Source of the DNA: SZUA-36 sp963774415
GTDB taxonomy: Bacteria; Pseudomonadota; Gammaproteobacteria; Xanthomonadales; SZUA-36
Reading direction: 5' to 3'
DNA: 64,000 nt
Assembly (NCBI GenBank): GCA_963774415.1
Contig: CAVZEU010000004.1
Span: forward strand, 248,001 to 312,000
This document shows positions 24,860-34,153 of the stretch, piece after piece. The translations under genes and the position numbers were made by a program. How positions within the stretch are numbered: the first letter of the stretch is position 1; the number at the start of each line of letters is the position of its first letter. Under the pieces are notes generated by a model. That model ran no database searches. It saw only the letters and a list, made by a program, of their open reading frames with translations, and was not told the origin of the DNA.

Positions 24860-25941
24860 TGCTGCTCAGGATGTTCCAGTGGCTGGCCCAGTTCAACTCC
24901 GACTTCAACGTCTTCTCGTATTTGACGCTGCGGGCGATTCTGAGCGCGCTGACGGCGCTGGCGATCTCGCTGTTGCTGGGACCGGCCTTTATCCGCCGCC
25001 TGGTCAGGCAACAGGCGGGCCAGCCCATCAGGAAGCTGGGCCCCGAATCCCATTTTTCCAAGGCGGGCACACCGACCATGGGCGGTGCACTGATCTTGTT
25101 CGCCATCGTGGTATCCACGCTGCTTTGGTCGGACCTGGGCAATCACTTTGTCTGGACCGTGTTGCTGGTGACGCTGGCGTTCGGCGTGATCGGCTGGATC
25201 GACGACTACCGCAAGCTGGTGTTGCAGGACTCGGCCGGCCTGGCAGCACGCTGGAAATATCTGCTCCAGTCGCTGGCCGGGCTGCTTGCCGCCATCTACC
25301 TGTACCGGCACGCGCAATCGCCGGCAGAAACCGAGATGATCGTGCCCTTTTTCAAGGGCATCGTCATCCCGCTGGGCTTGGGCTACGTGGTGATCGCGTA
25401 CTTTTACATCGTCGGCTTTTCCAACGCCGTGAACCTGACCGACGGCCTCGATGGGCTGGCGATCATGCCGGCGGTGTTCATTGCCGTGGCATTGGGCATT
25501 TTTGCCTACGTCGCCGGGCACGTCGTATTTTCCGATTACCTGGGCGTGCCCTATGTCGCCGGCGCGGGCGAGCTGATCATATTCTGCGGAGCCCTGGCCG
25601 GTGCCGGCCTCGGCTTCCTCTGGTTCAATACTTACCCGGCACAGGTGTTCATGGGGGACATCGGCGCGCTGGCCATGGGCGCGGCGCTGGGGCTGATCGC
25701 CGTCATCGTGCGGCAGGAATTGGTGTTTGCGTTGATGGCGGGTGTTTTCGTCATGGAGACCGTGTCGGTCATCCTGCAGGTCGCCTCGTACAAGCTGACC
25801 GGTCGCAGGCTGTTTCGCATGGCGCCCATCCACCACCACTTCGAACTCAAGGGCTGGCCCGAACCCAGGGTCATCGTGCGCTTCTGGATCATCTCCGTCA
25901 TCCTCGTGCTGAGCGGGCTGGCAACGTTGAAGATAAGATGA
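24859..25941 (+). CDS. mraY: Phospho-MurNAc-pentapeptide transferase MraY
   Basis: Integral membrane enzyme transferring phospho-MurNAc-pentapeptide to undecaprenyl phosphate to make lipid I. The 360-aa protein has about ten membrane helices and the active-site segments KAGTPTMGG, the aspartate pair in WIDDYRK, NLTDGLDGLA and MAPIHHHFEL. ATG 24859 has a good GGGGGAG box just upstream. The much longer open frame from 24550 is a shadow of murF. Its stop overlaps the ftsW start, leaving no room for murD, which stands here in most gammaproteobacteria. Confidence 0.97.
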   Translation: MLLRMFQWLAQFNSDFNVFSYLTLRAILSALTALAISLLLGPAFIRRLVRQQAGQPIRKLGPESHFSKAGTPTMGGALILFAIVVSTLLWSDLGNHFVWTVLLVTLAFGVIGWIDDYRKLVLQDSAGLAARWKYLLQSLAGLLAAIYLYRHAQSPAETEMIVPFFKGIVIPLGLGYVVIAYFYIVGFSNAVNLTDGLDGLAIMPAVFIAVALGIFAYVAGHVVFSDYLGVPYVAGAGELIIFCGALAGAGLGFLWFNTYPAQVFMGDIGALAMGAALGLIAVIVRQELVFALMAGVFVMETVSVILQVASYKLTGRRLFRMAPIHHHFELKGWPEPRVIVRFWIISVILVLSGLATLKIR

Positions 25942-27131
25942 GTAAGCTCAAAGAACAGGCACAGCGTGGCCCCCGTTCCGCCAGGACCGTACCGGTCGAC
26001 GCCTGGCTGCTGGTGCCGGCGCTGCTGCTCATCGCCAGCGGCACCGTCATGGTCGGTTCCGCATCCACCGCCATCGCCCAGAGCCACGGCTTGAGCCCCT
26101 ATTATTATTTGTTGCGCCACGTGCTGTATATCCTGCTTGGCTTGCTGCTGGCGTTTGTCTGCCGGGGAATTCCCATCGCTTTCCTCGAGCGCATCAGCCG
26201 CCCGCTGATGTGGTTCTCCGCGTTGCTGCTGCTGCTCGTCTTCATTCCCGGTGTCGGACGCAGCGTCAATGGCAGCACCCGCTGGATCAGCCTGGGTATC
26301 GTCAACTTCCAGGTGGTCGAAGCGGTCAAGCTGATGGTCATCGTCTACATGGCGGGGTACCTGGTGCGCAAGGCGGACATGGTCAAGGTCCGCTTTTTTG
26401 ACACGCTCAAGCCATTGCTGCTGGCAGCCATGTTGACCGGCTTGCTGTTGCTGCAACCGGACATGGGCAGTGCCGCCGTCATCACCGTTATTGTCGGCGG
26501 CATGGTTTGGCTGGCCGGCGCCGCCTGGCGCCATATCCTGACGCTGGGGTTGTTGTCGTTGCCGGTGTTCGGTATCGCGGCCATGGAACCCTACCGGCTC
26601 AAGCGCATTATCAGTTTCACCAATCCCTGGGCCGATCCATTCAACAGCGGCTTCCAGCTGACCCAGGCGCTGATCGCCATCGGCCGCGGGGAAGTGTTCG
26701 GCGTTGGGCTCGGCGCCAGCATCCAGAAACTGTTCTATCTGCCGGAAGCCCACACTGATTTCATCTTCGCCGTGCTGGCAGAGGAATTCGGCCTGATCGG
26801 CGTCATCGCCGTCATCCTGCTGTTCATGCTGCTGGTGACTCGCATCATGAGCGTGGGCCTGATGGCGCACCGGGCGGGCAAGCCGTTTGCGGGCAACGTG
26901 GCCTACGGGATCGGCCTGTGGATCGGCCTGCAGGCGCTGGTCAGCATGGGTGTGAATCTCGGTGTGCTGCCGACCAAGGGCCTGACGTTGCCGCTGATCA
27001 GTTCGGGTGGCAGCAGCCTGTTGATGACCTTCGTCGCGCTGGGCATCGTTTTCCGCATCCGCTTCGAGCTGGACCGCGATCTGCCGTTGCCGGCCCGCCG
27101 GTCCATCAAAACGGCGCGGGTGCGCCCATGA
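25938..27131 (+). CDS. ftsW: Septal peptidoglycan glycosyltransferase FtsW
   Basis: SEDS-family polymerase that, with FtsI, makes septal glycan strands. The 397-aa protein has about ten membrane helices, VGRSVNGSTRWISLG, MVGSAST near the N-terminus, PEAHTDFIFAVLAEEFG with the catalytic Asp, and the C-terminal KGLTLPLISSGGSSLL. ATG 25938 overlaps the mraY stop (ATGA). A long in-frame extension upstream is a shadow of murF and mraY. Confidence 0.97.
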   Translation: MSKLKEQAQRGPRSARTVPVDAWLLVPALLLIASGTVMVGSASTAIAQSHGLSPYYYLLRHVLYILLGLLLAFVCRGIPIAFLERISRPLMWFSALLLLLVFIPGVGRSVNGSTRWISLGIVNFQVVEAVKLMVIVYMAGYLVRKADMVKVRFFDTLKPLLLAAMLTGLLLLQPDMGSAAVITVIVGGMVWLAGAAWRHILTLGLLSLPVFGIAAMEPYRLKRIISFTNPWADPFNSGFQLTQALIAIGRGEVFGVGLGASIQKLFYLPEAHTDFIFAVLAEEFGLIGVIAVILLFMLLVTRIMSVGLMAHRAGKPFAGNVAYGIGLWIGLQALVSMGVNLGVLPTKGLTLPLISSGGSSLLMTFVALGIVFRIRFELDRDLPLPARRSIKTARVRP

Positions 27132-28216
27132 GCCGGCAGGGTGAGGGCGTACTGATCATGGCGGGCGGCACGGGCGGACATATTTTCCCGGGGCTGGCCG
27201 TGGCCGCGGCCTTGCGCGCGCGTAACGTCCCGGTGCGCTGGCTCGGGGCGGCAGGCGGCATGGAGGTGGAAAAGGTGCCAGCCGAAGGCATCGAACTGGA
27301 TCTGGTGGAAATCAGCGGCTTGCGCGGCAAGGGCGCACTGCGCTGGTTGCGAATGCCGCTGATGTTGCTCAGGGCGGTATGGCGCGCCCGGCGCTTGCTG
27401 GAGAACAACCGGCCCGGTTGCGCCGTCAGCTTTGGCGGCTACGCTGCCGGGCCCGGCGGTATCGCCGCCTGGACCAAGGGCATTCCCTTGCTGGTGCACG
27501 AACAAAACCGCGTCCCCGGCTTGACCAACCGGGTGCTGGCGCGCTTCGCCAAGCGGGTCCTGCAGGGCTTTCCCGGCAGTTTTTCAGCGAGGCTCGAAAC
27601 CCTGGACTGCGGCAACCCCGTGCGCAGGTCCGTTGCCGAATTGCCGGAACCGCGCCTGCGCATGGCGCAACGCGATGGGCCGCTGAGGTTGTTGATCACC
27701 GGCGGCAGTCAGGGTGCCCAGGTACTGAACCAACGGGTTCCCGCGGCACTCGCCCTGCTGCCGAAAAAGGCGCAGCTGGAAATCCGGCACCAGGCGGGCA
27801 CGGGCCACGCAGACGCGACACGGGCCGCCTACGCGGCTGCCGGGGTCGCGGCGGCTGTGAGTCCCTTTATCGATGACATGGCCGCTGCGTACGCCTGGGC
27901 CGACCTGGCGGTAAGCCGGTCGGGAGCGCTGACGGTCGCTGAATTGGCCGCCGCTGGGCTGGGTTCAGTGCTGGTCCCCTATGCCCATGCCGTCGACGAC
28001 CACCAGGCACGAAACGCCGAATACCTGGCCGCGGGAGGCGCGGCGGTGGTGCTCCCGCAGGCTTCTCTGGACACCGTGACGATGGCGCGTACGCTTGGCG
28101 CGTTGTTGTCGGACCGCGGCAAATTACTGGACATGGCCTGCGCCGCACGCCGGCTCGCGCTGCCGGATGCGGCGGAGTGCGTCGCTGACGCCTGCAACGA
28201 GTGGTTGGGCCAATGA
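27128..28216 (+). CDS. murG: Lipid II synthase MurG
   Basis: Membrane-associated GT28 enzyme adding GlcNAc from UDP-GlcNAc to lipid I on the inner face of the membrane. The 362-aa protein has MAGGTGGHIFPGLA (first G-loop), SFGGYAAGPGG, LVHEQNRVPGLTNR, LITGGSQGAQVLNQ and AVSRSGALTVAELAAAG with VPYAHAVDDHQ (donor binding). ATG 27128 overlaps the ftsW stop; the reading from 26918 is not family-like. Confidence 0.97.
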   Translation: MSRQGEGVLIMAGGTGGHIFPGLAVAAALRARNVPVRWLGAAGGMEVEKVPAEGIELDLVEISGLRGKGALRWLRMPLMLLRAVWRARRLLENNRPGCAVSFGGYAAGPGGIAAWTKGIPLLVHEQNRVPGLTNRVLARFAKRVLQGFPGSFSARLETLDCGNPVRRSVAELPEPRLRMAQRDGPLRLLITGGSQGAQVLNQRVPAALALLPKKAQLEIRHQAGTGHADATRAAYAAAGVAAAVSPFIDDMAAAYAWADLAVSRSGALTVAELAAAGLGSVLVPYAHAVDDHQARNAEYLAAGGAAVVLPQASLDTVTMARTLGALLSDRGKLLDMACAARRLALPDAAECVADACNEWLGQ

Positions 28217-29646
28217 CGGGGCACAACGGTCATCTGCGCCCCATGCGCCGCATCCAGCGGGTGCATTTCGTCGGCATCGGCGGCTCCGGGATGAACGGCA
28301 TCGCCGAGGTCGTGGCCAACCAGGGCTTCGTCGTCAGCGGTTCGGATATCCGCGCATCGCGAGCCACGCAGCACCTCGAGGCGCTCGGTGTGACGGTGCA
28401 CATCGGCCATGATGCGCGTCACGTCGAAGGCGTGGACGTGTTGGTGGTATCGACGGCCGTACCGGCCGATAATCCGGAAGTCCTGGCTGCCAGGGCCGCC
28501 CGGATCCCGGTGGTGCCGCGGGCGGAGATGCTGGCCGAGTTAATGCGTTTCAAACGCGGCATTGCGGTTGCGGGCACGCACGGCAAGACCACCACGACCA
28601 GCCTGACCGCCAGTTTACTGGGCGAGGCGGGCCTGGACCCCACGTTCGTCATCGGCGGCGTGTTGAACGCCTGGGGCAGCAACGCCAGGCTGGGCCAGGG
28701 TGAATACCTGCTGGCGGAGGCTGACGAAAGCGATGGCTCGTTTCTGCTGTTGCAGCCCACCATCGCTCTGATCACCAACATCGACAGGGACCACCTCGAA
28801 AGCTACGACAACAGCTTCGAAAACCTGAAAAAAGCGTTCCTTGAATTTCTGCACCACTTGCCGTTTTACGGCACGGCCGTGCTTTGCGTCGATGACCCGG
28901 AGGTCCGCGCATTGATTCCCGATGTCAGCCGCGCGGTCGTGACCTTTGGTTTATCGGATGCGGCCGACATACGCGCCACCGACCTCGAGCAGCATGGCCG
29001 CGATATGTCGTTTCGCGTTCACTTGCCGGCGGGGGCGGAACCGCTCGGGGTGCGGATCAACCTGCCGGGCAAGCACAATGTGCGCAACGCATTGGGAGCG
29101 ATCGCGGTCGCCTGGGAGATCGGTCTGGACGTGGCTGCCATCGTCGGCTGCCTGGGTGAGTTCAAGGGTGTGGGAAGACGCTTTGCGCCAATCGCCGAAC
29201 TCGATGTAAACGGTGGCCGGATCATGGCGATCGAAGACTATGGGCACCATCCGGCCGAGTTGGAGGCGACCATCGCGGCGGCGCGCCGGGGTTGGCCCGG
29301 GCGGCGCCTCGTGGCCGTTTTTCAGCCGCATCGTTACACACGGACCGCCAGTCTTTTTGACGAATTCAGCCGCGTCTTGTCGAGCGCGGACGTGGTCGTA
29401 CTGACCGATATATACGCGGCCGGGGAACCCCCCATCGAAGGCATCGACAGCGCCGCCCTGTGCCATTCCATTCGAGCCCGCGGCCGGGTTGACCCGGTCC
29501 TGATCGCCAACGTGAACGAGTTGATCGAATCCTTGCCTTCCGTGTTGCGCGCAGGCGACATGCTGCTGCTGATGGGCGCCGGCAGCATTGAACGCGTTGC
29601 GCAGCAACTGCGGGAAGCCGGCTTTGCGCGGGTGACGCCGCAATGA
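28213..29646 (+). CDS. murC: UDP-MurNAc:L-alanine ligase MurC
   Basis: First ligase of the stem peptide, adding L-Ala to UDP-MurNAc. The 477-aa protein shows HFVGIGGSGMNGIAEV, VAGTHGKTTTTSL (ATP loop), LLAEADESDGSFL, NIDRDHLESYDNSF and EDYGHHPAELEATI. ATG 28213 overlaps the murG stop; a GTG at 28201 would add four residues. It overlaps ddlB by 4 nt. MurB, normally next in the pathway order, is not in this window. Confidence 0.97.
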   Translation: MTGHNGHLRPMRRIQRVHFVGIGGSGMNGIAEVVANQGFVVSGSDIRASRATQHLEALGVTVHIGHDARHVEGVDVLVVSTAVPADNPEVLAARAARIPVVPRAEMLAELMRFKRGIAVAGTHGKTTTTSLTASLLGEAGLDPTFVIGGVLNAWGSNARLGQGEYLLAEADESDGSFLLLQPTIALITNIDRDHLESYDNSFENLKKAFLEFLHHLPFYGTAVLCVDDPEVRALIPDVSRAVVTFGLSDAADIRATDLEQHGRDMSFRVHLPAGAEPLGVRINLPGKHNVRNALGAIAVAWEIGLDVAAIVGCLGEFKGVGRRFAPIAELDVNGGRIMAIEDYGHHPAELEATIAAARRGWPGRRLVAVFQPHRYTRTASLFDEFSRVLSSADVVVLTDIYAAGEPPIEGIDSAALCHSIRARGRVDPVLIANVNELIESLPSVLRAGDMLLLMGAGSIERVAQQLREAGFARVTPQ

Positions 29647-30584
29647 GCGCAGTGCCCGCCATGAAAACCAGTGACCCCGGCCGGTTCGGGCGGGTCGGCC
29701 TGCTGCTTGGCGGCGACAGCGCGGAACGCGAGGTTTCCCTGGACGGCGGGCGCGCGGTTCTGGCGGCGCTCCGGCGCAAGCGGGTGGACTGCGAGGCCTT
29801 CGACGGCAGCGCGGCGCTGTTTGCGGCCATCGGCAAGGGCCGCGTCGACCGGGTTTTCAACCTGATGCACGGTCCGGGAGGAGAGGACGGCGCGGTCCAG
29901 GGCGCGCTGCGGTTGATGCGTGTACCGGTCACGGGTTCCGGCTTGCTCGGCTCTGCGCTCAGCATGGACAAGGCGCGGTCGAAATGGGTCTGGGAGCGGC
30001 TGGCCATCAACACCCCGCCGTTTACGTTGCTGCGGCCCGCGGACAAGGCCACGGATGAACTGTTCGAGCGCTGGGGCCTGCCGCTTTACGTCAAGCCGGC
30101 GGGTCTGGGTTCCAGCATCGGCATCACGCGCCTGGAGCGCCCGTCGGGCCTGGAGGCAGCTGTCGAGTTGGCCCGCAGTTACAGCAGCGAAGTGATCATC
30201 GAGCCGGAAATCGCGGGCGAGGAGTATTTTGCCGGCATCGTCGGTGAGGTCATCCTGCCGCTGATCAAGATTTCGACGCCGCGCAGTTTTTATGACTATG
30301 CGGCCAAGTACGAATCCGATGACACGCAATATTTCTGCCCCTGCGGTCTCGACGAGGAGACCGAGGCGACTAGCCGGGCGCTGGCCATGCGGGCGTTCAC
30401 TGCATTGGATTGCAGCGGTTGGGGTCGTGTTGACTTCATCCTCGACGCGTCGGGCACACCGCATTTCCTGGAGGTCAACACGATACCGGGCATGACGAGC
30501 CATAGCCTGGTGCCGCAGGCGGCCGCCCGGATCGGCATCGATTTCGACGAACTGGTCTGGAGAATCCTGGAGACGAGCCTGTGA
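29643..30584 (+). CDS. ddlB: D-alanine:D-alanine ligase
   Basis: ATP-grasp enzyme making the D-Ala-D-Ala dipeptide used by MurF. The 313-aa protein has LLGGDSAEREVSLDGG, FNLMHGPGGEDGAVQG, the Ser in GSGLLGSALSMDK, KPAGLGSSIG (ATP-binding loop), SGACM-like metal region replaced by RVDFILDASGTPHFLEVNTIPGM split across the C-terminal lobe. About ten extra N-terminal residues precede the Rossmann-like first domain. The start overlaps murC and the end overlaps ftsQ. Confidence 0.95.
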   Translation: MSAVPAMKTSDPGRFGRVGLLLGGDSAEREVSLDGGRAVLAALRRKRVDCEAFDGSAALFAAIGKGRVDRVFNLMHGPGGEDGAVQGALRLMRVPVTGSGLLGSALSMDKARSKWVWERLAINTPPFTLLRPADKATDELFERWGLPLYVKPAGLGSSIGITRLERPSGLEAAVELARSYSSEVIIEPEIAGEEYFAGIVGEVILPLIKISTPRSFYDYAAKYESDDTQYFCPCGLDEETEATSRALAMRAFTALDCSGWGRVDFILDASGTPHFLEVNTIPGMTSHSLVPQAAARIGIDFDELVWRILETSL

Positions 30585-31354
30585 GCCAGGCCAGCCGACA
30601 AATCCGGCATTGCCGCAGCCACGGCTTCAGCGCCGGCGTCGCCGTGATCATGGTCCTGTTCGCGCTGGCCTGCGCCGGCGCGTTGTGGGTTTACCAGGGC
30701 ATGACGACCCAGGAACGCTGGCCGATACGCTGGCTGGAAATCGACGGGCCCTTCGAGCGTGTCAGCGCGGAACAGTTGCGCGCCCGCCTGGCGCCGCTGG
30801 CCACGGGCAGTTTTTTTACCGTCGACATCGGCAAGCTGCGCGCCGCGATCGCGGGCACCGCGTGGGTCGCCGACGTGAAGATACGGAAGATCTGGCCGGA
30901 CACGATACAGGTGACGGTTTACGAATACACGCCGCTCGCCCATTGGATCAACGGCTCCCTGGTGGCCGCGAACGGTCGTCCTTTCACGGTTGCAGCGGCC
31001 GACGGCATACAGGGCCTGCCCTGGCTCGATGGTCCGGCAAACCGGTTGCCGACCGTATTTGAGAACTGGCAGAAAATCGACAAGGAACTGGTGTCCATTG
31101 GACAACACACGGAAAAGCTCAGCCTGGACGCACGCGGGTCGTGGTCGGTTTTGCTCAATGGCGGCACCGAGGTGCGGCTGGGCAAGGGGGACATATTCAA
31201 GAAGCTGGATACGCTGGTGGCAACGTGGGGTGAGCTGATGCAGGCGAAAGCGCTGCCGCCCATTTCCGTGGATTTGCGCTACACCAACGGGTTCGCGGTG
31301 CTGTGGCCCACCCAAACGAAAAAAATTGCGGGGAATTATGGCGAAAAAAACTGA
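30581..31354 (+). CDS. ftsQ: Cell division protein FtsQ
   Basis: Bitopic division protein that scaffolds FtsL and FtsB and recruits later proteins. The 257-aa product has a short basic N-terminus, one membrane helix (AVIMVLFALACAGALWVY), a POTRA domain beginning near residue 45 (IRWLEIDGPFERVSAEQLRA), and the beta domain with WVADVKIRKIWPDTIQVTVYEYTP. GTG 30581 overlaps the ddlB stop. Its last 17 nt overlap ftsA. Confidence 0.95.
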   Translation: MSQASRQIRHCRSHGFSAGVAVIMVLFALACAGALWVYQGMTTQERWPIRWLEIDGPFERVSAEQLRARLAPLATGSFFTVDIGKLRAAIAGTAWVADVKIRKIWPDTIQVTVYEYTPLAHWINGSLVAANGRPFTVAAADGIQGLPWLDGPANRLPTVFENWQKIDKELVSIGQHTEKLSLDARGSWSVLLNGGTEVRLGKGDIFKKLDTLVATWGELMQAKALPPISVDLRYTNGFAVLWPTQTKKIAGNYGEKN

Positions 31355-32567
31355 AAAATCCCTGGTCGTAGGGCTGGATATCGGGACGTCCAAGATCGTC
31401 GCCATCGTCGGTGAAATTCAGACTGACGGAAGCGTGGAGGTCATCGGGCTCGGCTCGCATCCGTCACGCGGGCTGCGCCGCGGGGTGGTCGTGGATATGA
31501 CCTCGACCGAGCAGGCCATTCAACGCGCTGTCGAAGAGGCCGAGTTGATGGCGGGCTGCGAAATCCACTCCGTATTCGCGGGCATTTCCGGAAACCACAT
31601 GCGCAGCCTCAACTCGGACGGCACGGTCGCTATCAAGGACCGCGAAGTCAGCGAGGGTGACGTGGATCGCGTGCTCGAGGCGGCGCGGGCGGTGCCGGTG
31701 GCCGCGGATCAGAAAATACTGCACGTGTTGCCGCAGGAATACGTGCTGGACAACCAGGACGGGATCCGTCAGCCCATCGGTATGGCCGGCGTGCGGCTCG
31801 AGGCGCACGTGCACGTCGTTACCGCGGCGTTGAGCGCGACCCAGAACCTGGGCAAATGTGTCGCCCGCTGCGGGCTCACGGTCGATGAATTGATCATGCA
31901 ATCGCTGGCCGCCAGTTTCGCGGCCCTGAGCGAAGACGAGAAATCACTGGGTGTATGCCTGGTGGACATCGGTGCCGGCACGACCGACATCGCGGTGTTT
32001 TCCGATGGCGCCATCCGCCACACGGCCTGCATACCCATCGCGGGGGACCAGGTGACCAATGATATCGCGGTTGCGCTGCGTACACCCACGCAGCATGCCG
32101 AGGACATCAAGGTCAAGTACGCCTGCGCGCTGGAGCAACTGGCGGGCAGAGACGAGAGCATCCGCGTGCCAAGCGTCGGCGACCGTACGTCCAGGCAATT
32201 GGCCAGGCAAACCCTGGCGCAGGTGGTCGAGGCCCGTTACCGGGAACTGTACACGCTGATCCTGAGCGAGTTGCGCCGCAGCGGCTTCGAGAACATGGTC
32301 GCCTCGGGCACGGTGCTGACCGGCGGTGCGGCAAAAATGGAAGGCGCGGTCGACCTGGCCGAGGAAATCTTCCATATGCCGGTGCGGCTGGCGACCCCGC
32401 AGTACGTCACCGGCCTGGCGGACGTGGTGTCCAACCCGGTTCACGCGACCGGTGTCGGGTTGCTGCTTTATGGGGCGCAGGCCGACAACAACCGCGGCCT
32501 GGTGGTGCCGGGAGGCGGCGACTCCCTGTTATCGAGAATTCAGAGTTGGTTCAAAGGCGAGTTCTAG
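31338..32567 (+). CDS. ftsA: Cell division protein FtsA
   Basis: Actin-like ATPase that anchors FtsZ to the membrane. The 409-aa protein has VVGLDIGTSKIVAIVGE (phosphate 1), the 1C subdomain around residues 85-165, CLVDIGAGTTDIAVF (phosphate 2), VASGTVLTGGAAKMEG (adenosine motif) and a C-terminal amphipathic helix LLSRIQSWFKGEF for membrane targeting. I chose ATG 31338, preceded by GGGGA; TTG 31326 would add four residues. The 218 bp after the stop separate it from ftsZ. Confidence 0.96.
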   Translation: MAKKTEKSLVVGLDIGTSKIVAIVGEIQTDGSVEVIGLGSHPSRGLRRGVVVDMTSTEQAIQRAVEEAELMAGCEIHSVFAGISGNHMRSLNSDGTVAIKDREVSEGDVDRVLEAARAVPVAADQKILHVLPQEYVLDNQDGIRQPIGMAGVRLEAHVHVVTAALSATQNLGKCVARCGLTVDELIMQSLAASFAALSEDEKSLGVCLVDIGAGTTDIAVFSDGAIRHTACIPIAGDQVTNDIAVALRTPTQHAEDIKVKYACALEQLAGRDESIRVPSVGDRTSRQLARQTLAQVVEARYRELYTLILSELRRSGFENMVASGTVLTGGAAKMEGAVDLAEEIFHMPVRLATPQYVTGLADVVSNPVHATGVGLLLYGAQADNNRGLVVPGGGDSLLSRIQSWFKGEF

Positions 32568-32785
32568 CCCGGACAACCGACCAAGGCGGACAGGATTATG
32601 CGGAATATCGATGTGAGAAAAGTCAATACGAATATCTATAGTGGACCTGAACAATCACAGTGCTACCTATCCGGTTTTGCGCTGCATCCGGCTGCGCCTG
32701 TTTTGGCAGCCAGACCGCAATGCCGGGATGCTTGGTGATTTGTCCAGGCTAGAAAATTTTACGGCGAGCGAGAGGAGAAATAGAA
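32568..32785 (+). promoter_or_regulatory. ftsA-ftsZ intergenic region with ftsZ ribosome binding site
   Basis: The largest gap in the dcw cluster (218 bp). A strong AGGAG box (in GAGAGGAGAAATAG) precedes the ftsZ ATG by about 8 nt. TATAGT at 32637-32642 could be the -10 of an ftsZ promoter but has no good -35. No stem-loop with a T-run is seen. Confidence 0.4.
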
Positions 32786-33967
32786 ATGTTTGAATTAGTG
32801 GAAAATTACACGCCCAGCGCGGAGATAAAAGTCGTTGGAGTGGGCGGAGGCGGCAGCAACGCCGTGGCCCAGATGATCGATGCGAACATCGAAGGTGTCG
32901 AGTTCATTGCCGCCAATACCGATGCGCAGGCGCTGCGGCTTTTCAAGGGCCGTACGCTGCTGCAGATCGGTGCGAGCGTGACCAAGGGGCTCGGTGCCGG
33001 CGCCAATCCGGAGGTTGGCCGTCAGGCTGCGCTCGAAGACCGGGACCGGATCATGGAGATGCTCAATGGCGCCGACATGGTTTTTGTCACCGCGGGGATG
33101 GGTGGCGGCACCGGTACCGGCGCCGCGCCGGTCATTGCCCAGGTCGCCAAGGAGTTGGGTATCCTGACCGTTGCCGTCGTCACCAAGCCGTTTCACTTTG
33201 AAGGCAAGCGGAGGATGACGATCGCCGAGCAGGGTATCGAGGAACTGTCCAAGTACGTCGACTCCCTGATCACGATTCCGAACTCGAAGCTGCCCGAAGT
33301 CATGGGCGAGGATGCACTGCTTCTCAACGGCTTCAAGGCGGCCAACGACGTATTGCAGGGCGCCGTGCAGGGGATCGCCGAGCTGATCACCCGGCAGGGC
33401 CTGATCAACGTCGACTTCGCCGATGTCCGCACCGTCATGTCGGAAATGGGCATGGCGGTCATGGGCGCCGGCAGGGCCAAGGGGGAGGACCGCGCCATCA
33501 TGGCCGTGCAGTCCGCCATCGGCAGTCCGTTGCTCGAGGACATCAATTTGCAGGGCGCACTGGGCGTGCTGGTCAACATCACGGCGGGTATGAACCTGAC
33601 CATGCGCGAATTCGACGAGATCGGCAGTGTCGTTTCCGACCTGGCTTCCGATGATGCGACGGTGGTCATCGGTGCCGTGATCGATCCGGAAATCGGCGAT
33701 GAATTGCGCGTCACGGTCGTCGCCACCGGGTTGGGCGACATGCAATTCAAGCGGCAACCGGAGGAACCCGTCGAACGGACCATAAAGCTGGTTCGCAACG
33801 GCACGACCGGAGAGGTCGAGCCGCCGGAAATGGACGCGGCCGAGCAGACGTCATTCAGCGGCACCCGCAAGGGTGCTGCCGACGCGGAAACTTCCGATCT
33901 GTTTGCCTCGGGAGAGAAGCTGGATTACCTCGACATACCGTCATTTCTGAGGAACCAGGCGGACTGA
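32786..33967 (+). CDS. ftsZ: Cell division protein FtsZ
   Basis: Tubulin-like GTPase that forms the Z ring. The 393-aa protein has VVGVGGGGSNAV, the tubulin signature GGGTGTGAAP, the T7 synergy loop region NVDFADVRTVMSEMGMA, a variable linker from about residue 320, and the C-terminal peptide LDIPSFLRNQAD that binds FtsA and ZipA. The very strong Shine-Dalgarno fits a highly expressed gene. The gene is complete. Confidence 0.98.
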   Translation: MFELVENYTPSAEIKVVGVGGGGSNAVAQMIDANIEGVEFIAANTDAQALRLFKGRTLLQIGASVTKGLGAGANPEVGRQAALEDRDRIMEMLNGADMVFVTAGMGGGTGTGAAPVIAQVAKELGILTVAVVTKPFHFEGKRRMTIAEQGIEELSKYVDSLITIPNSKLPEVMGEDALLLNGFKAANDVLQGAVQGIAELITRQGLINVDFADVRTVMSEMGMAVMGAGRAKGEDRAIMAVQSAIGSPLLEDINLQGALGVLVNITAGMNLTMREFDEIGSVVSDLASDDATVVIGAVIDPEIGDELRVTVVATGLGDMQFKRQPEEPVERTIKLVRNGTTGEVEPPEMDAAEQTSFSGTRKGAADAETSDLFASGEKLDYLDIPSFLRNQAD

Positions 33968-34024
33968 CGACTGCCAGGGGGCAGGCATGGAGCCCGGCGG
34001 CCGTGGGTTTTCGCTCGCCGCGCG

Positions 34025-34043
34025 GCCGGTATCGAATACCGGC
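34025..34043 (+). terminator. Stem-loop downstream of ftsZ, possible terminator
   Basis: GCCGGTAT, loop CGA, ATACCGGC: a perfect 8-bp stem about 60 nt after the ftsZ stop, with GTGGGT and ACCCAC further out able to pair. No T-run follows, so it may stabilise the mRNA end rather than terminate transcription by itself. Confidence 0.3.
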
Positions 34044-34094
34044 TGATACCCACCCGCCGGGCCGGCCAGGCTGGGCCCGGCGCCCGCCGTTCAG

Positions 34095-34123
34095 CTGGCA
34101 TTAATGGGGCGGTGTGGTAGTAT
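34095..34123 (+). promoter_or_regulatory. Putative promoter of lpxC
   Basis: -35 CTGGCA (34095-34100), a 17-bp spacer, and -10 TAGTAT (34118-34123) with a TG one base before it (extended -10). It gives a leader of about 25 nt before the lpxC ATG. Confidence 0.6.
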
Positions 34124-34153
34124 GCCGCAGGAATCGGTCCGTTGAGTCCCGTC

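Noticed and set aside
24484..25839. 451-codon minus-strand frame opposite murF and mraY
   Set aside because: Antisense shadow, rich in His, Gln and Arg, crossing the boundary between two real genes.
25632..26870. 412-codon minus-strand frame opposite mraY and ftsW
   Set aside because: Antisense shadow; the His/Gln/Asp-rich product is typical of the complement of membrane-protein codons.
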